IMG/VR virus record: IMGVR_UViG_3300025133_000263
Span: 1-40,518 of that record
Source: a virus
Strand: one strand, 5' to 3'
Length of the DNA: 40,518 nt
Shown: positions 22,607 to 31,056 of the stretch, in pieces
Position numbering within the stretch: position 1 is the first letter of the stretch
Layout: each line of letters begins with the position of its first letter
Position numbers and translations under genes: made by a program
The notes under the pieces: model-generated
Databases searched by the model: none
The model's input: the letters and a program-made list of their open reading frames with translations, nothing else
What the model was told of the DNA's origin: nothing

Positions 22607-23329
22607 TTAAAAAGGTATTCCATCGATAAAATAGGTGGCTGGGGTGCTGCGGTCCTTCGTCATCGAGCCGACTTCTTGATCGGTCATAATGAACCAGCGT
22701 CCGACTGGTGGCCTTTTGGAGAGCATCACTCCCGCGTCAACCAGATGAGGCACCGATAACTCAACTGAAACTGGGCGAGGAGTTCCTCCTTCCTCGCACC
22801 CGACCAGACAGACGACAATGAACCCGAATGAAGTCACCGTGTCTGGATGGCCCTCCAAGCGCTCGAGAGAGCTATGAAGCCGCTTAATCGTCTCAGTCCA
22901 TCTCCGGTCGTTGTAGCCGTCTGGATCTCCCACTGCGTCAGGCTCCCCCACGTCATTTCTCAGATCGACGTGCCACACTAGTTTCTGGGGATTCCCCGTT
23001 AATGCCTCTCGAGCCCATAGAGCCAAAGCCGCTCCTTGCTCGATTGTCGCTCTTGGCTCATGGCTCACTTCAACAACTTCGATTTTCTGCGCCACGGACT
23101 CAATGATCTCCTGGATTCTCCCTCGCCAGTGAGACGGGTAGATCGCCTTCAGATGGGAGGCTGTGGAACTCCCATCTAGCGTCTTGGGCCTCATTGCATA
23201 ATCTGGCGCTTCTCCGTGTTCCCTGCGCCACGCCTTACTGACTTCACGCCCCGCTCCCCACGCAAGCTTCTTCGAGTAAGCGTACCCACTCGCCTGTATG
23301 ACCTCGACCACGCTGATTGAGTCGCTCAT
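22607..23329 (-). CDS. Hypothetical protein, 240 aa
   Basis: Soluble alpha/beta protein with HWRGRIQEII near the first third and a VTSFGFIVVCLVGCEEGG segment later. No catalytic motif recognised. ATGA overlap with the upstream gene; AGGAGG SD. Its place between a basic HTH-like protein and the methyltransferase suggests DNA metabolism (inference). Confidence 0.76.
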   Translation of the reverse strand: MSDSISVVEVIQASGYAYSKKLAWGAGREVSKAWRREHGEAPDYAMRPKTLDGSSTASHLKAIYPSHWRGRIQEIIESVAQKIEVVEVSHEPRATIEQGAALALWAREALTGNPQKLVWHVDLRNDVGEPDAVGDPDGYNDRRWTETIKRLHSSLERLEGHPDTVTSFGFIVVCLVGCEEGGTPRPVSVELSVPHLVDAGVMLSKRPPVGRWFIMTDQEVGSMTKDRSTPATYFIDGIPF

Positions 23330-24057
23330 GACTCCTCCTCTGGCGTTAGAATTGACGGGATAGGGGACTCGACTTCTTCCTCTGGAAGAAGACCAGCCCG
23401 GTGCTCTGCGAGCGTTCGAGCCATTGCAACGATCTCCTCATCCGTTAGTGGATTGTCGTCTACCGAGATGAGCATAGGCGCTGGCCCGCCAGCTATTCCT
23501 GGTCTGCGTCCATCATCCCGAGCCGCAGCCGCAGCCGTCTGCTCAACAACCACGTCCCGCTTCAGCGCGATTCGCTTATCGAGCTGAACGAAAGCTCCGA
23601 CCGCTCCCTCTAGAGACTTTGGTATCGCTGGGGCTATCCCCGCATCCGCATTGCCTGTGATCCGGTCCAGAACCAGAGATCGAACAGCCTCCAGCTGACC
23701 TATCTCATTCAACTCTGCTTGGACTGCCTCAGTCTGAGCGTGCTCGAGCACTTTGCGCTTGACCTCCACCCAGTGCTCATCCCTCCGAATCCGCCACTGC
23801 CCTGTAGACGCTGACCGGCTAAACGCCGACCAGCTAATCACGTCTCGGATATAGGGGCTGGTGTCATCATCTGCGATGCGCTCGCTATCCCATATCTGAC
23901 GGAGACTGGAGCCGTGCCGCTGGATATACCGAAGAAAGCCCCGGAAGCACGCTCGGCGCTGTTGCTCAGCCTTTGAGCTAAGCTCAGCCTCGTTCTTCTT
24001 CGCCCGTCCCTTCTTGCGTCGTTTAGGTTTTGGTGGTGCGACTTTCTTATCAGCCAT
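23326..24057 (-). CDS. Basic DNA-binding-like protein, 243 aa
   Basis: A very basic N-terminus (PKPKRRKKGRAKK), then a region with YIRDVISWSAFSRSASTGQW and RDEHWVEVKRKV that has the helix-rich look of small terminase or HTH proteins, and an acidic C-terminus. A terminase small subunit is possible, but the position far from terL argues against it. TGATG overlap with the RuvC-like gene. Confidence 0.72.
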   Translation of the reverse strand: MADKKVAPPKPKRRKKGRAKKNEAELSSKAEQQRRACFRGFLRYIQRHGSSLRQIWDSERIADDDTSPYIRDVISWSAFSRSASTGQWRIRRDEHWVEVKRKVLEHAQTEAVQAELNEIGQLEAVRSLVLDRITGNADAGIAPAIPKSLEGAVGAFVQLDKRIALKRDVVVEQTAAAAARDDGRRPGIAGGPAPMLISVDDNPLTDEEIVAMARTLAEHRAGLLPEEEVESPIPSILTPEEES

Positions 24058-24581
24058 CAGACTCCCCCTCGGATCTCAAGAGCGTGCAACGCCATACACG
24101 CAGCGTCCGCTACCCCATCCATCGGCTTCCTCTTCCTGCCTGGGGTAAGGTCGATAGTAGGGAATTCGCGCTGACATTTCAAGACGCTCTTCGCCTTTGT
24201 GTCAGCTCCTTCTACTCCACTCAAAACAGCCTTCTGCCAAGCCCTCGGACGCACAATCGAGTAAGGAATACTGAGCGCCACCAGAGCCATTTCGAGAGCC
24301 CCGTAGCCCCTCCCGGCAGTGAACGCCGTGGAACGACCCTCACCCGGAAACACCTGAGCGTACTCCAGCACAGCGTAACAGTCTCCCTCAGCCGCGTTCT
24401 TGGCTGCGAGAAACACCTCCAGGCAGCTCCTCATATCGAGCAGCCTCTTCGTTCCGCGTTTCCCCTTTCGAGTCACGCCCACATTGATAGTCGGCATCGG
24501 AACTACCGCTGTTGGATTACGCTTCCCGTCAATAACGACAATCGCCCCGTTTGCCCCGTTGTCAATACCGATCCGCCTCAT
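24057..24581 (-). CDS. RuvC-like Holliday junction resolvase, 174 aa
   Basis: RNase H-fold enzyme of the phage/poxvirus RuvC-like group. RIGIDNGANGAIVV gives the first catalytic Asp (residue 7), YAVLEYAQVF the Glu, and DGVADAACMALHALE near the C-terminus the last acidic residues. It resolves four-way junctions and debranches DNA before packaging. ATG 24581 is chosen (GGGAG upstream); the longer frame to 24710 overlaps the HTH gene. It works with RecA and SbcCD encoded upstream. Confidence 0.85.
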   Translation of the reverse strand: MRRIGIDNGANGAIVVIDGKRNPTAVVPMPTINVGVTRKGKRGTKRLLDMRSCLEVFLAAKNAAEGDCYAVLEYAQVFPGEGRSTAFTAGRGYGALEMALVALSIPYSIVRPRAWQKAVLSGVEGADTKAKSVLKCQREFPTIDLTPGRKRKPMDGVADAACMALHALEIRGGV

Positions 24582-24898
24582 TGTGGCTCTCCCGCGAGTT
24601 TGTAAAGAAGCCGACTCGCTACATCGCTCAAGTGCCAGTCGGAGTCTGGGCTCGTGAACTTCTCGAGCCAGCCCATCATGGTGTGTCGATTGACCGAGAG
24701 CATTTCGCAAACATCCATCAGCGTTCCCCCTCTGGCCTCCACCATTTCGAGCACCTTGATAGTATTCTGCCTGTCCTTTTCGGTGTAAGCGATCCGCTTA
24801 GCTCTCCCCTTGTGAGCCCTCCGAGCCTTCCGCTTCATCACACAGATAAAGTCGCACAGCTCGCTATCCGTCATCTCCTCTCGTATACCCTCACCCAT
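24578..24898 (-). CDS. Small HTH protein, 106 aa
   Basis: A basic region (MKRKARRAHKGRAKRIAY) is followed by a helix-turn-helix resembling transposase_8-type domains (TLMDVCEMLSVNRHTMMGWLEKF). It probably binds DNA; a terminase small subunit or regulator are both possible. ATG 24898 with GGAG 7 nt upstream; an upstream TTG is ignored. It overlaps SbcC by 8 nt. Confidence 0.74.
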   Translation of the reverse strand: MGEGIREEMTDSELCDFICVMKRKARRAHKGRAKRIAYTEKDRQNTIKVLEMVEARGGTLMDVCEMLSVNRHTMMGWLEKFTSPDSDWHLSDVASRLLYKLAGEPQ

Positions 24899-26738
24899 GT
24901 TCAATCTCCTCTAGTGTGCTGTGCCCCTTAGAATCCCGAGACACCGTGATAGTTCTTGGTAGCGCCGACGATAAACGAGGATCGTGATCGATCATCACAA
25001 CGTCAGCCACTCCCGCATTGTGCAGAGCCGATACGACTGCTGCCTTTCCTGATTCGTCCATACCCGAGAACACTTCTTCGTCGAGTACCAGTAATGAAAG
25101 CGACAATCCGCTCCCCCCACAGGCTGAGGCTACTCCGAGATCGACCGCGAGGTTGACTCGCTTCCGTTCGCCTCCGCTGAACGTGAGTAGATCCCGCTGC
25201 TGAGAAACCCCATTGTCGTCAATGTGAACAATCGTCTTGATCTCCTCCCGCAGTTTCCCTTTCACCTCTCTCGTAGCTGGGAACTCGACGGCCATCCCTC
25301 GGTCAGACAAAACCGCTAACCAGCGATTCGCGGACACTTCAATCGAAGCCAACGCAGCCTCCGCCATATGAGCCCTCGCTCCCTTCGGTCCCAGAGCCTC
25401 CAGCCATGATTGAGCCGCGTTCAGTGTCCATTTAGCGTGCTGGGCCACTGCCTGGGTCACCCCTAACTCGTGCTTGAGTTTCCCGATTGACTCAATCTCA
25501 GCCTCAAATCGAGACTGAAACGGGTTCTCCGTCTTTACAAGATCCTTCAAACGCCGCACAGCCTGATTCAACTCGCGCTGAACAGCTGGAGCCTCCTCGC
25601 TTCCAGTGGGGAGTGCACTGAGGTCGTCCTTCCACTCAAGCCTCGCGTTAACCAACCACTCATCGGCGTCCCTCATAATCTTCTGACAGTTCCGCGTCTC
25701 GGCCTCAGCTTTTTTAGCCTCGGACTCTAAGATGTTTCTTTTCGATGTAGCCGCTCCAAGCTTTTTAACGACAATCGGTCCAATCGCCTGATCGCAGGTG
25801 GGGCACGGATCTCCTAGCGTCAACCCGCTCAGCTTAGTGGCTTCCTCAGAAGCCGCTCGAAGCTGGGCATAGGACTCACGGTAGAACTTCTCCGCTGCAA
25901 CGACTGCGTCCTGATACGGCTTCCGATCCAGCTCAGGCTCTGCTGCCTCTAGCGCTGCTCGCTTTTTAAGGCTCCCGCTCAGAAGAGCGTCCGAGTCGAT
26001 CTTCGCGCTGTGCAGCTCATGGAGCCCCTTGACCTCAGCCTCGATTTCAGCGAGCTTGACCCCTTTCTCGGTCGTCCATTCCTTCAATTTGCGCTCAGTC
26101 GCGCTCACATCAATCCGGGCTAACCGCGACTTAATGTCGTCAACCCGTCTCTCCGCTATCTCGTGAGCCTTGATAGCGCTGGAACGCTGCACCTTGGCTC
26201 GGTCGAAAGCTTCTTCCAGCTCTGCCGCTCCACTGATCGCGTCCAGAATAGCCCGTTTTCGAGAGTCGGTAGCCTCCGCAAAGCTCCAGGGATCTCCCTG
26301 CCCTCGGACTACCGTGCGGCACCACGTCTCATAGTCTGCGCCCACAATCCCATCAATCATCGTCTGAGTCGCGTCTGCCAGCGGAGTTCCGTGGTCGTAC
26401 ACCGTGATCGAATCCGCTCCAGTCAGCTTCCGCTCCCTCACTATCGTCCAATCGAGAGACTCGTTATCAGGATCAATGATCCTAATCTCAACGATTGCTT
26501 CGTGCTGGTCGCTCCCGACGACCGCCTTACCGCTGATCGCTCGAGTCCCGCTCCCCATCCTCTCTGGGGGACATTTCCCATACAGGCACCACGTCAGAGC
26601 CTTGCTCACCAGCGTGCTTTTCCCGGCTCCATTGTCACCGATAATAGCGACTGGGCCTTGACCGTTGAGGGTGAGTGTCTGGCTTTTGGACCCGTAGGAA
26701 CCGAACCCGGAGACACTAATGTACTCTAAGACTGCCAT
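24891..26738 (-). CDS. sbcC: SbcC/Rad50-like ATPase (T4 gp46 type)
   Basis: 615 residues. Walker A GDNGAGKST (about 34-42), a long coiled coil with zinc hook CPTCDQ near residues 311-316, ABC signature FSGGERKR near 518, and Walker B LLVLDEE near 551. It partners with the SbcD nuclease to process DNA ends and feed recombination-dependent replication. It is shorter than bacterial SbcC because of shorter coils, as in phages. The start is MAVLEYISV (26738); an ATG 21 nt upstream has no SD. Confidence 0.92.
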   Translation of the reverse strand: MAVLEYISVSGFGSYGSKSQTLTLNGQGPVAIIGDNGAGKSTLVSKALTWCLYGKCPPERMGSGTRAISGKAVVGSDQHEAIVEIRIIDPDNESLDWTIVRERKLTGADSITVYDHGTPLADATQTMIDGIVGADYETWCRTVVRGQGDPWSFAEATDSRKRAILDAISGAAELEEAFDRAKVQRSSAIKAHEIAERRVDDIKSRLARIDVSATERKLKEWTTEKGVKLAEIEAEVKGLHELHSAKIDSDALLSGSLKKRAALEAAEPELDRKPYQDAVVAAEKFYRESYAQLRAASEEATKLSGLTLGDPCPTCDQAIGPIVVKKLGAATSKRNILESEAKKAEAETRNCQKIMRDADEWLVNARLEWKDDLSALPTGSEEAPAVQRELNQAVRRLKDLVKTENPFQSRFEAEIESIGKLKHELGVTQAVAQHAKWTLNAAQSWLEALGPKGARAHMAEAALASIEVSANRWLAVLSDRGMAVEFPATREVKGKLREEIKTIVHIDDNGVSQQRDLLTFSGGERKRVNLAVDLGVASACGGSGLSLSLLVLDEEVFSGMDESGKAAVVSALHNAGVADVVMIDHDPRLSSALPRTITVSRDSKGHSTLEEIEHG

Positions 26739-27787
26739 AAACCGACCTCGTCTGCCCATGCAAGGAGGTTGGCTGGCTGCATTCGTTCGCCATCTGGTCC
26801 GTAGACCCGATTGACATACTGAAGAACCGCCTCCTGCGGATTGGAATTCTTATCCACGATCTTGCGCTGACTGGCCCCAGACTCAGCGATAATCGAAGCG
26901 CCCTCTAGCCCAGCGTCCTTCAGAACCCTGGATTTCTGTTTGACCGCTTCTCGAGTGCCGTTCACGACGACCCTCACTCGGTCTCCAGCCCTCATCTCTG
27001 ACGGAGCCTTCGGGTCAGCCCCTCCCAGATCCCAAAGCACCGTGTAGTGCTTAGGAGCGGAGAGGTTGTAGGCTATGCGCTCAGGAACGTCTGGTTCGCC
27101 ACACGGCCAGCCAATCGGGAACTTCTCCCAGCGCAGCCAGCCCTTCTTCTGCCCCTCCTCCGCGAAGGAAGTCTCGTAGGGTGAGCCACAATAGATAATG
27201 GAGCCAAGATTCTGAGGCATATGGTAGTGCCCTGAGATCACCATTTCAGCCGTCACTTTATTACAGGAGAGCCCGTCCATATCGCGTCTCATGCTGTTGA
27301 CGTAAGAGCCCTTCCAGCCCTGGTGAACCCACCAGCATTTAGCGGTCCCGTTCTCACCCTTCTTCAGAGCGCCGACTGCGCTCCAGAACTCCTCTGCGGA
27401 GTACTGGTATGGGACCATCAGCCCCACATTAGTGACCTCCGGGTGAGTGAAGACTCGAACATTCGACCTGTTTGCGAAGTTCGCTAACCGATCAAGGCTT
27501 TCCAGAGCGTTTCTGGCACGGGTGTACTGGTCGTGATTTCCGACGACAATGTACACCTCCCCTCTGAACCGTTGCAGTGTATCTCTAAATCGGTTGAAGG
27601 TAGGCATATGCACCGTGTCTGCCTGATCGAGGATATCCCCGACTAAAACCGTAGTGCCTCCACACTCCTGGTCGTCGGCCAGAAGAGCCTCCAAAGCCTC
27701 AAACACCCACTGAGCTGTCCGCTGCGATAGATGGAGATCGCTGGTCGCTCGGACTACCGCTTCTCCCTGAGACTGAATCGGACTCAT
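26726..27787 (-). CDS. sbcD: SbcD/Mre11-like nuclease (T4 gp47 type)
   Basis: 353 residues. Calcineurin-like phosphoesterase motifs in order: SDLH (16-19), GDILDQ (50-55), GNHD (83-86), a later VHQG, and GHYH (186-189), which coordinate two metals. The C-terminal part is the capping and SbcC-binding region. It overlaps SbcC and shares ATGA with RecA, so SbcD, SbcC and RecA are translated together. Confidence 0.92.
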   Translation of the reverse strand: MSPIQSQGEAVVRATSDLHLSQRTAQWVFEALEALLADDQECGGTTVLVGDILDQADTVHMPTFNRFRDTLQRFRGEVYIVVGNHDQYTRARNALESLDRLANFANRSNVRVFTHPEVTNVGLMVPYQYSAEEFWSAVGALKKGENGTAKCWWVHQGWKGSYVNSMRRDMDGLSCNKVTAEMVISGHYHMPQNLGSIIYCGSPYETSFAEEGQKKGWLRWEKFPIGWPCGEPDVPERIAYNLSAPKHYTVLWDLGGADPKAPSEMRAGDRVRVVVNGTREAVKQKSRVLKDAGLEGASIIAESGASQRKIVDKNSNPQEAVLQYVNRVYGPDGERMQPANLLAWADEVGLWQS

Positions 27788-29199
27788 CGTCCCTCCATGT
27801 AGATTTCAGTCAGAACCTCTTTGAGCTTTTCATTGCCGCTCAACATCTCAGCCAGCTCTGACCAGCCTCTGAAACTCCGGTCGTCGTCTCCCAGTAGCTC
27901 TGGATCGGTAAACCGGCTCCAGCCTCCACCCACACGGATAATCCCTCGCTCTTTCAAATCTTCAAACAACGCCCACGCGTCATTGGCTCCCTTCCCGAAA
28001 AGTAGCCCAAACCGCTCCACCCTGTACGGGTCGTTCAGCTTATTCTTGGGTACTTTAATCTTGACCTCCTGCCCGATAGGAGGGTGCCCCTGCGCTCGGC
28101 TCTTGCCTGGAGCAAATATATCGCCGCACCGATCAACCTCAACTCGGATTGTCGTGTGGTATTTGATCCCCCCTCCGCCATACGTCTCGCTCGTGGGACC
28201 GTACATATTCCGACCCATTGCGATTTTCTCGTAGCGCTGGTTCACCAGAATCATCCCGATTGCTTCATCATCAATCAGTTGGACCAGTCTCCTCAAATTG
28301 CGCCTAATCACCCGTGCTGCGGTAGCAGGATGCACATCGCGAGCAGATCCATCCAACTCAGCCTCCGTAGCCGTTCCTGCCACGCTGTCCCATCCGATCA
28401 CGACTGGTCGATCTGCCTCTTGGATCAGCTCATTAGGTACACCTTTGGCCCAGTCGGTGAGAGCCTTCTTCCGCTCGGCTGAGTCCTCAGTATGGATAAC
28501 GACTGGACCCAGGAGCTTACGACTGGCTGTGTCTCGGATCCCGCTCGGCCTTAGACCGACCGACTTCTGCCAATCGAGTAGTGCTGCCGCCTGAGCCCGA
28601 CCCCACTGCACAAAGTCATAACTCGCGATTGGCTTTGCGTTTTTCGGTCCCTGTGGGTCGAATACCACATAACGATAGGTGTTCAGCTTCTGCATTTTGC
28701 AGCCAGCCCTCGCCAGAGCGTCCACCCAGGCTGTGGCGTTAAGATGAGCCACAGTACGGACCAGGGTTTCAATCTCGTCGAACATGCCCTCCACTGTTTT
28801 CCCGTCAATCCAAACCAGCGACTCGGGCTTTACACCGAGCGAAGCCATGTAAGCTCTATTACGGCTTCGCTCGGTGTCGGCTAGAACGCCAATCCCGCCC
28901 TTCGCTTGGGTAGCTGCAAATATCTGATCCAGCATTGTCGACTTACCTGCGCCAGCCCACCCGCTGATCTCGGTAATTCGCCCCAACGGGATTCCTGTAG
29001 TTCCTAACGCACGCTCCAGAGCGATATTCAAAGTCGGAACGTACCCTCTGGGTGCGCCCATTTCCTCTGAGATGTCCAGCGTCTGAGCGCTTCCCTGTCC
29101 GTGGGCTCGCCTTACATGGCTCGCCAACGTCCGAGCGAGAAGATCTCTCTTTGGACCTGGGGCTGTCTTGGGTTTCGGAGGCTTTGGGCCTTTGCTCAT
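27784..29199 (-). CDS. RecA/UvsX-like recombinase
   Basis: 471 residues. Walker A GWAGAGKST (80-88) after GIPLGRITEISG, a Walker B-like VVIGWDSVAG, and a later GMILVNQRYEKI...GGGGIKYHTTIRVEV that matches the RecA L2 and core-strand region. The N-terminal 35 residues are Pro/Lys-rich and the C-terminus is extended compared with RecA. It catalyses strand exchange during replication and repair. A long insertion lies between Walker A and Walker B (about residues 125-245). ATGA overlap with the 47-residue Cys protein. Confidence 0.9.
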   Translation of the reverse strand: MSKGPKPPKPKTAPGPKRDLLARTLASHVRRAHGQGSAQTLDISEEMGAPRGYVPTLNIALERALGTTGIPLGRITEISGWAGAGKSTMLDQIFAATQAKGGIGVLADTERSRNRAYMASLGVKPESLVWIDGKTVEGMFDEIETLVRTVAHLNATAWVDALARAGCKMQKLNTYRYVVFDPQGPKNAKPIASYDFVQWGRAQAAALLDWQKSVGLRPSGIRDTASRKLLGPVVIHTEDSAERKKALTDWAKGVPNELIQEADRPVVIGWDSVAGTATEAELDGSARDVHPATAARVIRRNLRRLVQLIDDEAIGMILVNQRYEKIAMGRNMYGPTSETYGGGGIKYHTTIRVEVDRCGDIFAPGKSRAQGHPPIGQEVKIKVPKNKLNDPYRVERFGLLFGKGANDAWALFEDLKERGIIRVGGGWSRFTDPELLGDDDRSFRGWSELAEMLSGNEKLKEVLTEIYMEGR

Positions 29200-29339
29200 C
29201 CCATCACCTCACTCTTCGCTGACTCAAAGGAAAGTCCTTCGGTTGTCGTACCCAATGTCGCTGAGCGACATTGAACCATCAATTCACACTCCACGCAGCC
29301 TCGGTCATCTGGCCAGTACTGGAGGAAGCACGCTTTCAA
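29196..29339 (-). CDS. 47-residue Cys-knuckle protein between SSB and RecA genes
   Basis: A TTG start at 29339 overlaps the SSB stop (TTGA) and has GGGAG 6 nt upstream. The stop shares ATGA with the RecA start. The N-terminal half has four Cys in the pattern C-x10-C-x2-C-x5-C (CFLQYW...RGCVEC...QC), close to the C-x11-C-x2-C-x5-C of the 34157 protein. It likely binds zinc or an iron-sulfur cluster. A 21-bp palindrome is embedded in the gene. Not recognised; perhaps a recombination accessory. Confidence 0.6.
   Translation of the reverse strand: MKACFLQYWPDDRGCVECELMVQCRSATLGTTTEGLSFESAKSEVMG
29253..29273. repeat. 21-bp perfect palindrome
   Basis: CAATGTCGCT-G-AGCGACATTG has 10-bp arms around one base. 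It is a near relative of the ATTGTCG motif (AATGTCG). It lies inside the coding part of the 47-residue gene, so codon choice is constrained there. Confidence 0.7.
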
Positions 29340-30421
29340 AACGCACTCCCTTCCCGTGGAGTAGGAGGGGCTGGTGGTCCCTTCTTGCCCTTTTTTGGTG
29401 GAGGTGGAGCGCTCCTTTTCTTAGGAGCGAGGAGTGTAGCAACTTCGGGAACCTCAGCCGCATCTGCCCAGTCACTCATTCCGTCCTTCCATACCGAATG
29501 AGTAGCTGAAGGTGACCGCTTAACGAGTTTGGCGACCGCTTCTGCGGTTAGTCCCTCCTCCTGTCCATCCGCACCGCTGTAATGCCAGGGTCCAGCCTCC
29601 GCCGCTTCCAGAGCAGGTGGGGCTGGGGTGACCGAAGCTTCCGCCTTCGGCTCTACGGACGGAGTCACTGGGTCGGGTGTGTAGGTCACTCGCTTTGACC
29701 CAGTTCTTGGGTCCGTTGAAGCCGCAATTTCGTGCAACTCGTCTAAGGTGGCTGGCTTAGCGAGCCCCTCGAGGTCGTGAGCCGCCTTTGCCGTCTCGAT
29801 AAACTCCTCCTGCAAGGCAGAAGTGTCCATGTCAGTGATGGCATAACGGATATCAAAGCGCTTGGGTCCGATTCTCCGCGTCGTCAAAATCAGGTCTCGT
29901 CCTTCTTCGAGATCCTCAATGAAAGAGCGCTTCGCCATACAGATATCGAGGATCTGTTGCTGGATTGTTCTCGAGAAGCCCCAGACCTTCGGCTCGCCCG
30001 GATGTTGGTCGTCGTCTAAGTCTATGACGTTCGCAAACACCCGCAGTCGGGTGCTTAGCTCCTTAGCGGTCCCCAGGTACTCGGGGTTCCTGGATGCGTA
30101 TAGCTCTCGAGACATCTTACATAAGGGACACGCCTTCTGGCTCTTCGGATCGTCATGGTTGTCTGGACACACCAGCGCCCTGGTTCTGCCATCCACGGTG
30201 ACCATATGCTGGTCAATCGTCATCCAGAACTCCTCGTGGTTCCCTCCGTTACCGTCTGGCCTCGGAACAATCCTGAGTCGCTTCTTGGTCTGATCTCCTT
30301 TGCGGGAAGGCTTGTCTGTACTGAGCCAGACGTAATCTGACCCTCCTCCCTGTGATCGCCGAGAATCCCTCGCCTTTGCCTTATCCATTTCACGCTCGTA
30401 AGCGCTAAAATCCCTCGCCAT
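29336..30421 (-). CDS. gp32-like ssDNA-binding protein with C-terminal GYF_2-like domain
   Basis: 361 residues. The N-terminal OB-type core has a zinc site formed by CPDNHDD and CPLC residues, as in T4 gp32-like proteins. It coats ssDNA for the polymerase and RecA. Residues about 280-330 (PWHYSGADGQEEGLTAEAV ... VWKDGMSDWADAAEV) match a GYF_2 domain, usually a protein-protein module. The end is Pro/Lys-rich. Fusion of GYF_2 to a phage SSB is unusual to my knowledge. SD GGAGG; the stop overlaps the 47-residue gene. Confidence 0.82.
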   Translation of the reverse strand: MARDFSAYEREMDKAKARDSRRSQGGGSDYVWLSTDKPSRKGDQTKKRLRIVPRPDGNGGNHEEFWMTIDQHMVTVDGRTRALVCPDNHDDPKSQKACPLCKMSRELYASRNPEYLGTAKELSTRLRVFANVIDLDDDQHPGEPKVWGFSRTIQQQILDICMAKRSFIEDLEEGRDLILTTRRIGPKRFDIRYAITDMDTSALQEEFIETAKAAHDLEGLAKPATLDELHEIAASTDPRTGSKRVTYTPDPVTPSVEPKAEASVTPAPPALEAAEAGPWHYSGADGQEEGLTAEAVAKLVKRSPSATHSVWKDGMSDWADAAEVPEVATLLAPKKRSAPPPPKKGKKGPPAPPTPREGSAF

Positions 30422-30423
30422 AC

Positions 30424-31056
30424 TTACCTCCGAATCTGTGGTGGTGGTGGTGGTCTACGCGACCCTCCGACATCTGTACTTATGCCCAGAGGAGCTGAAA
30501 CGTCAGTGCCTCTGTGATTGTCGTCAAAGTCTCCAGGGAGCGCAGCTCCAGAGGTCTCCGCGAACGCCCTGACTACCCAAGTCCGCTGCTTCGCAGCTTC
30601 GAGAGCAGACTGAAGAACTATCCACGCCTCCTCCCGCTCAGCGATAATCGCGTAGTGCCTTTTGTACTCGTCCTTAGTCCGCATATACATTTCAGCCGCT
30701 GAGTTAGAAGGCAGCTTTGCTGGCTTAGGATTGCCCTTCGCGTCCTTCCCAGGACTCACCGCGCAAGCAAACTCCGCGTCCGTAGCGAATCCAATATCGT
30801 TAGTAACTCGATGAATGAGAGTGTCTCTCCAGCATCGGTACTCCATCTCAGCCATCTGTTTGTCTCGATAGGCTAACGCCACGAGCCTTCCCAGTTCGCA
30901 GATGAGTTGAGGCGTCTGAGCCGCTTCTTCTCCAGGCATGTTTGGGTTCATTGCCACAATCATGGCAAGGTAGGAGCCCTTATAGCTCTCTCCCCCGACC
31001 GCTATCTCTGGGCACGCTGAAAGCCCGTTCACCAGTTCTGTGTATCCTCGTTTCAT
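30424..31056 (-). CDS. Hypothetical replication-operon protein, 210 aa
   Basis: Helical protein with LICELGRLVALAYRDKQMAEMEYRCWRD in the middle and a Pro-rich end (RRPPPPPQIRR). No catalytic motif recognised; the position between polymerase and SSB suggests a replication accessory such as a loader (inference). ATG 31056 shares ATGA with the polymerase stop, with AAGGA 6 nt upstream. Confidence 0.76.
   Translation of the reverse strand: MKRGYTELVNGLSACPEIAVGGESYKGSYLAMIVAMNPNMPGEEAAQTPQLICELGRLVALAYRDKQMAEMEYRCWRDTLIHRVTNDIGFATDAEFACAVSPGKDAKGNPKPAKLPSNSAAEMYMRTKDEYKRHYAIIAEREEAWIVLQSALEAAKQRTWVVRAFAETSGAALPGDFDDNHRGTDVSAPLGISTDVGGSRRPPPPPQIRR

Noticed and set aside
23326-24057. Calling this gene the small terminase
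   Set aside because: Only general basic and helical character supports it and it lies about 19 kb from terL; kept as a hypothetical DNA-binding-like protein.
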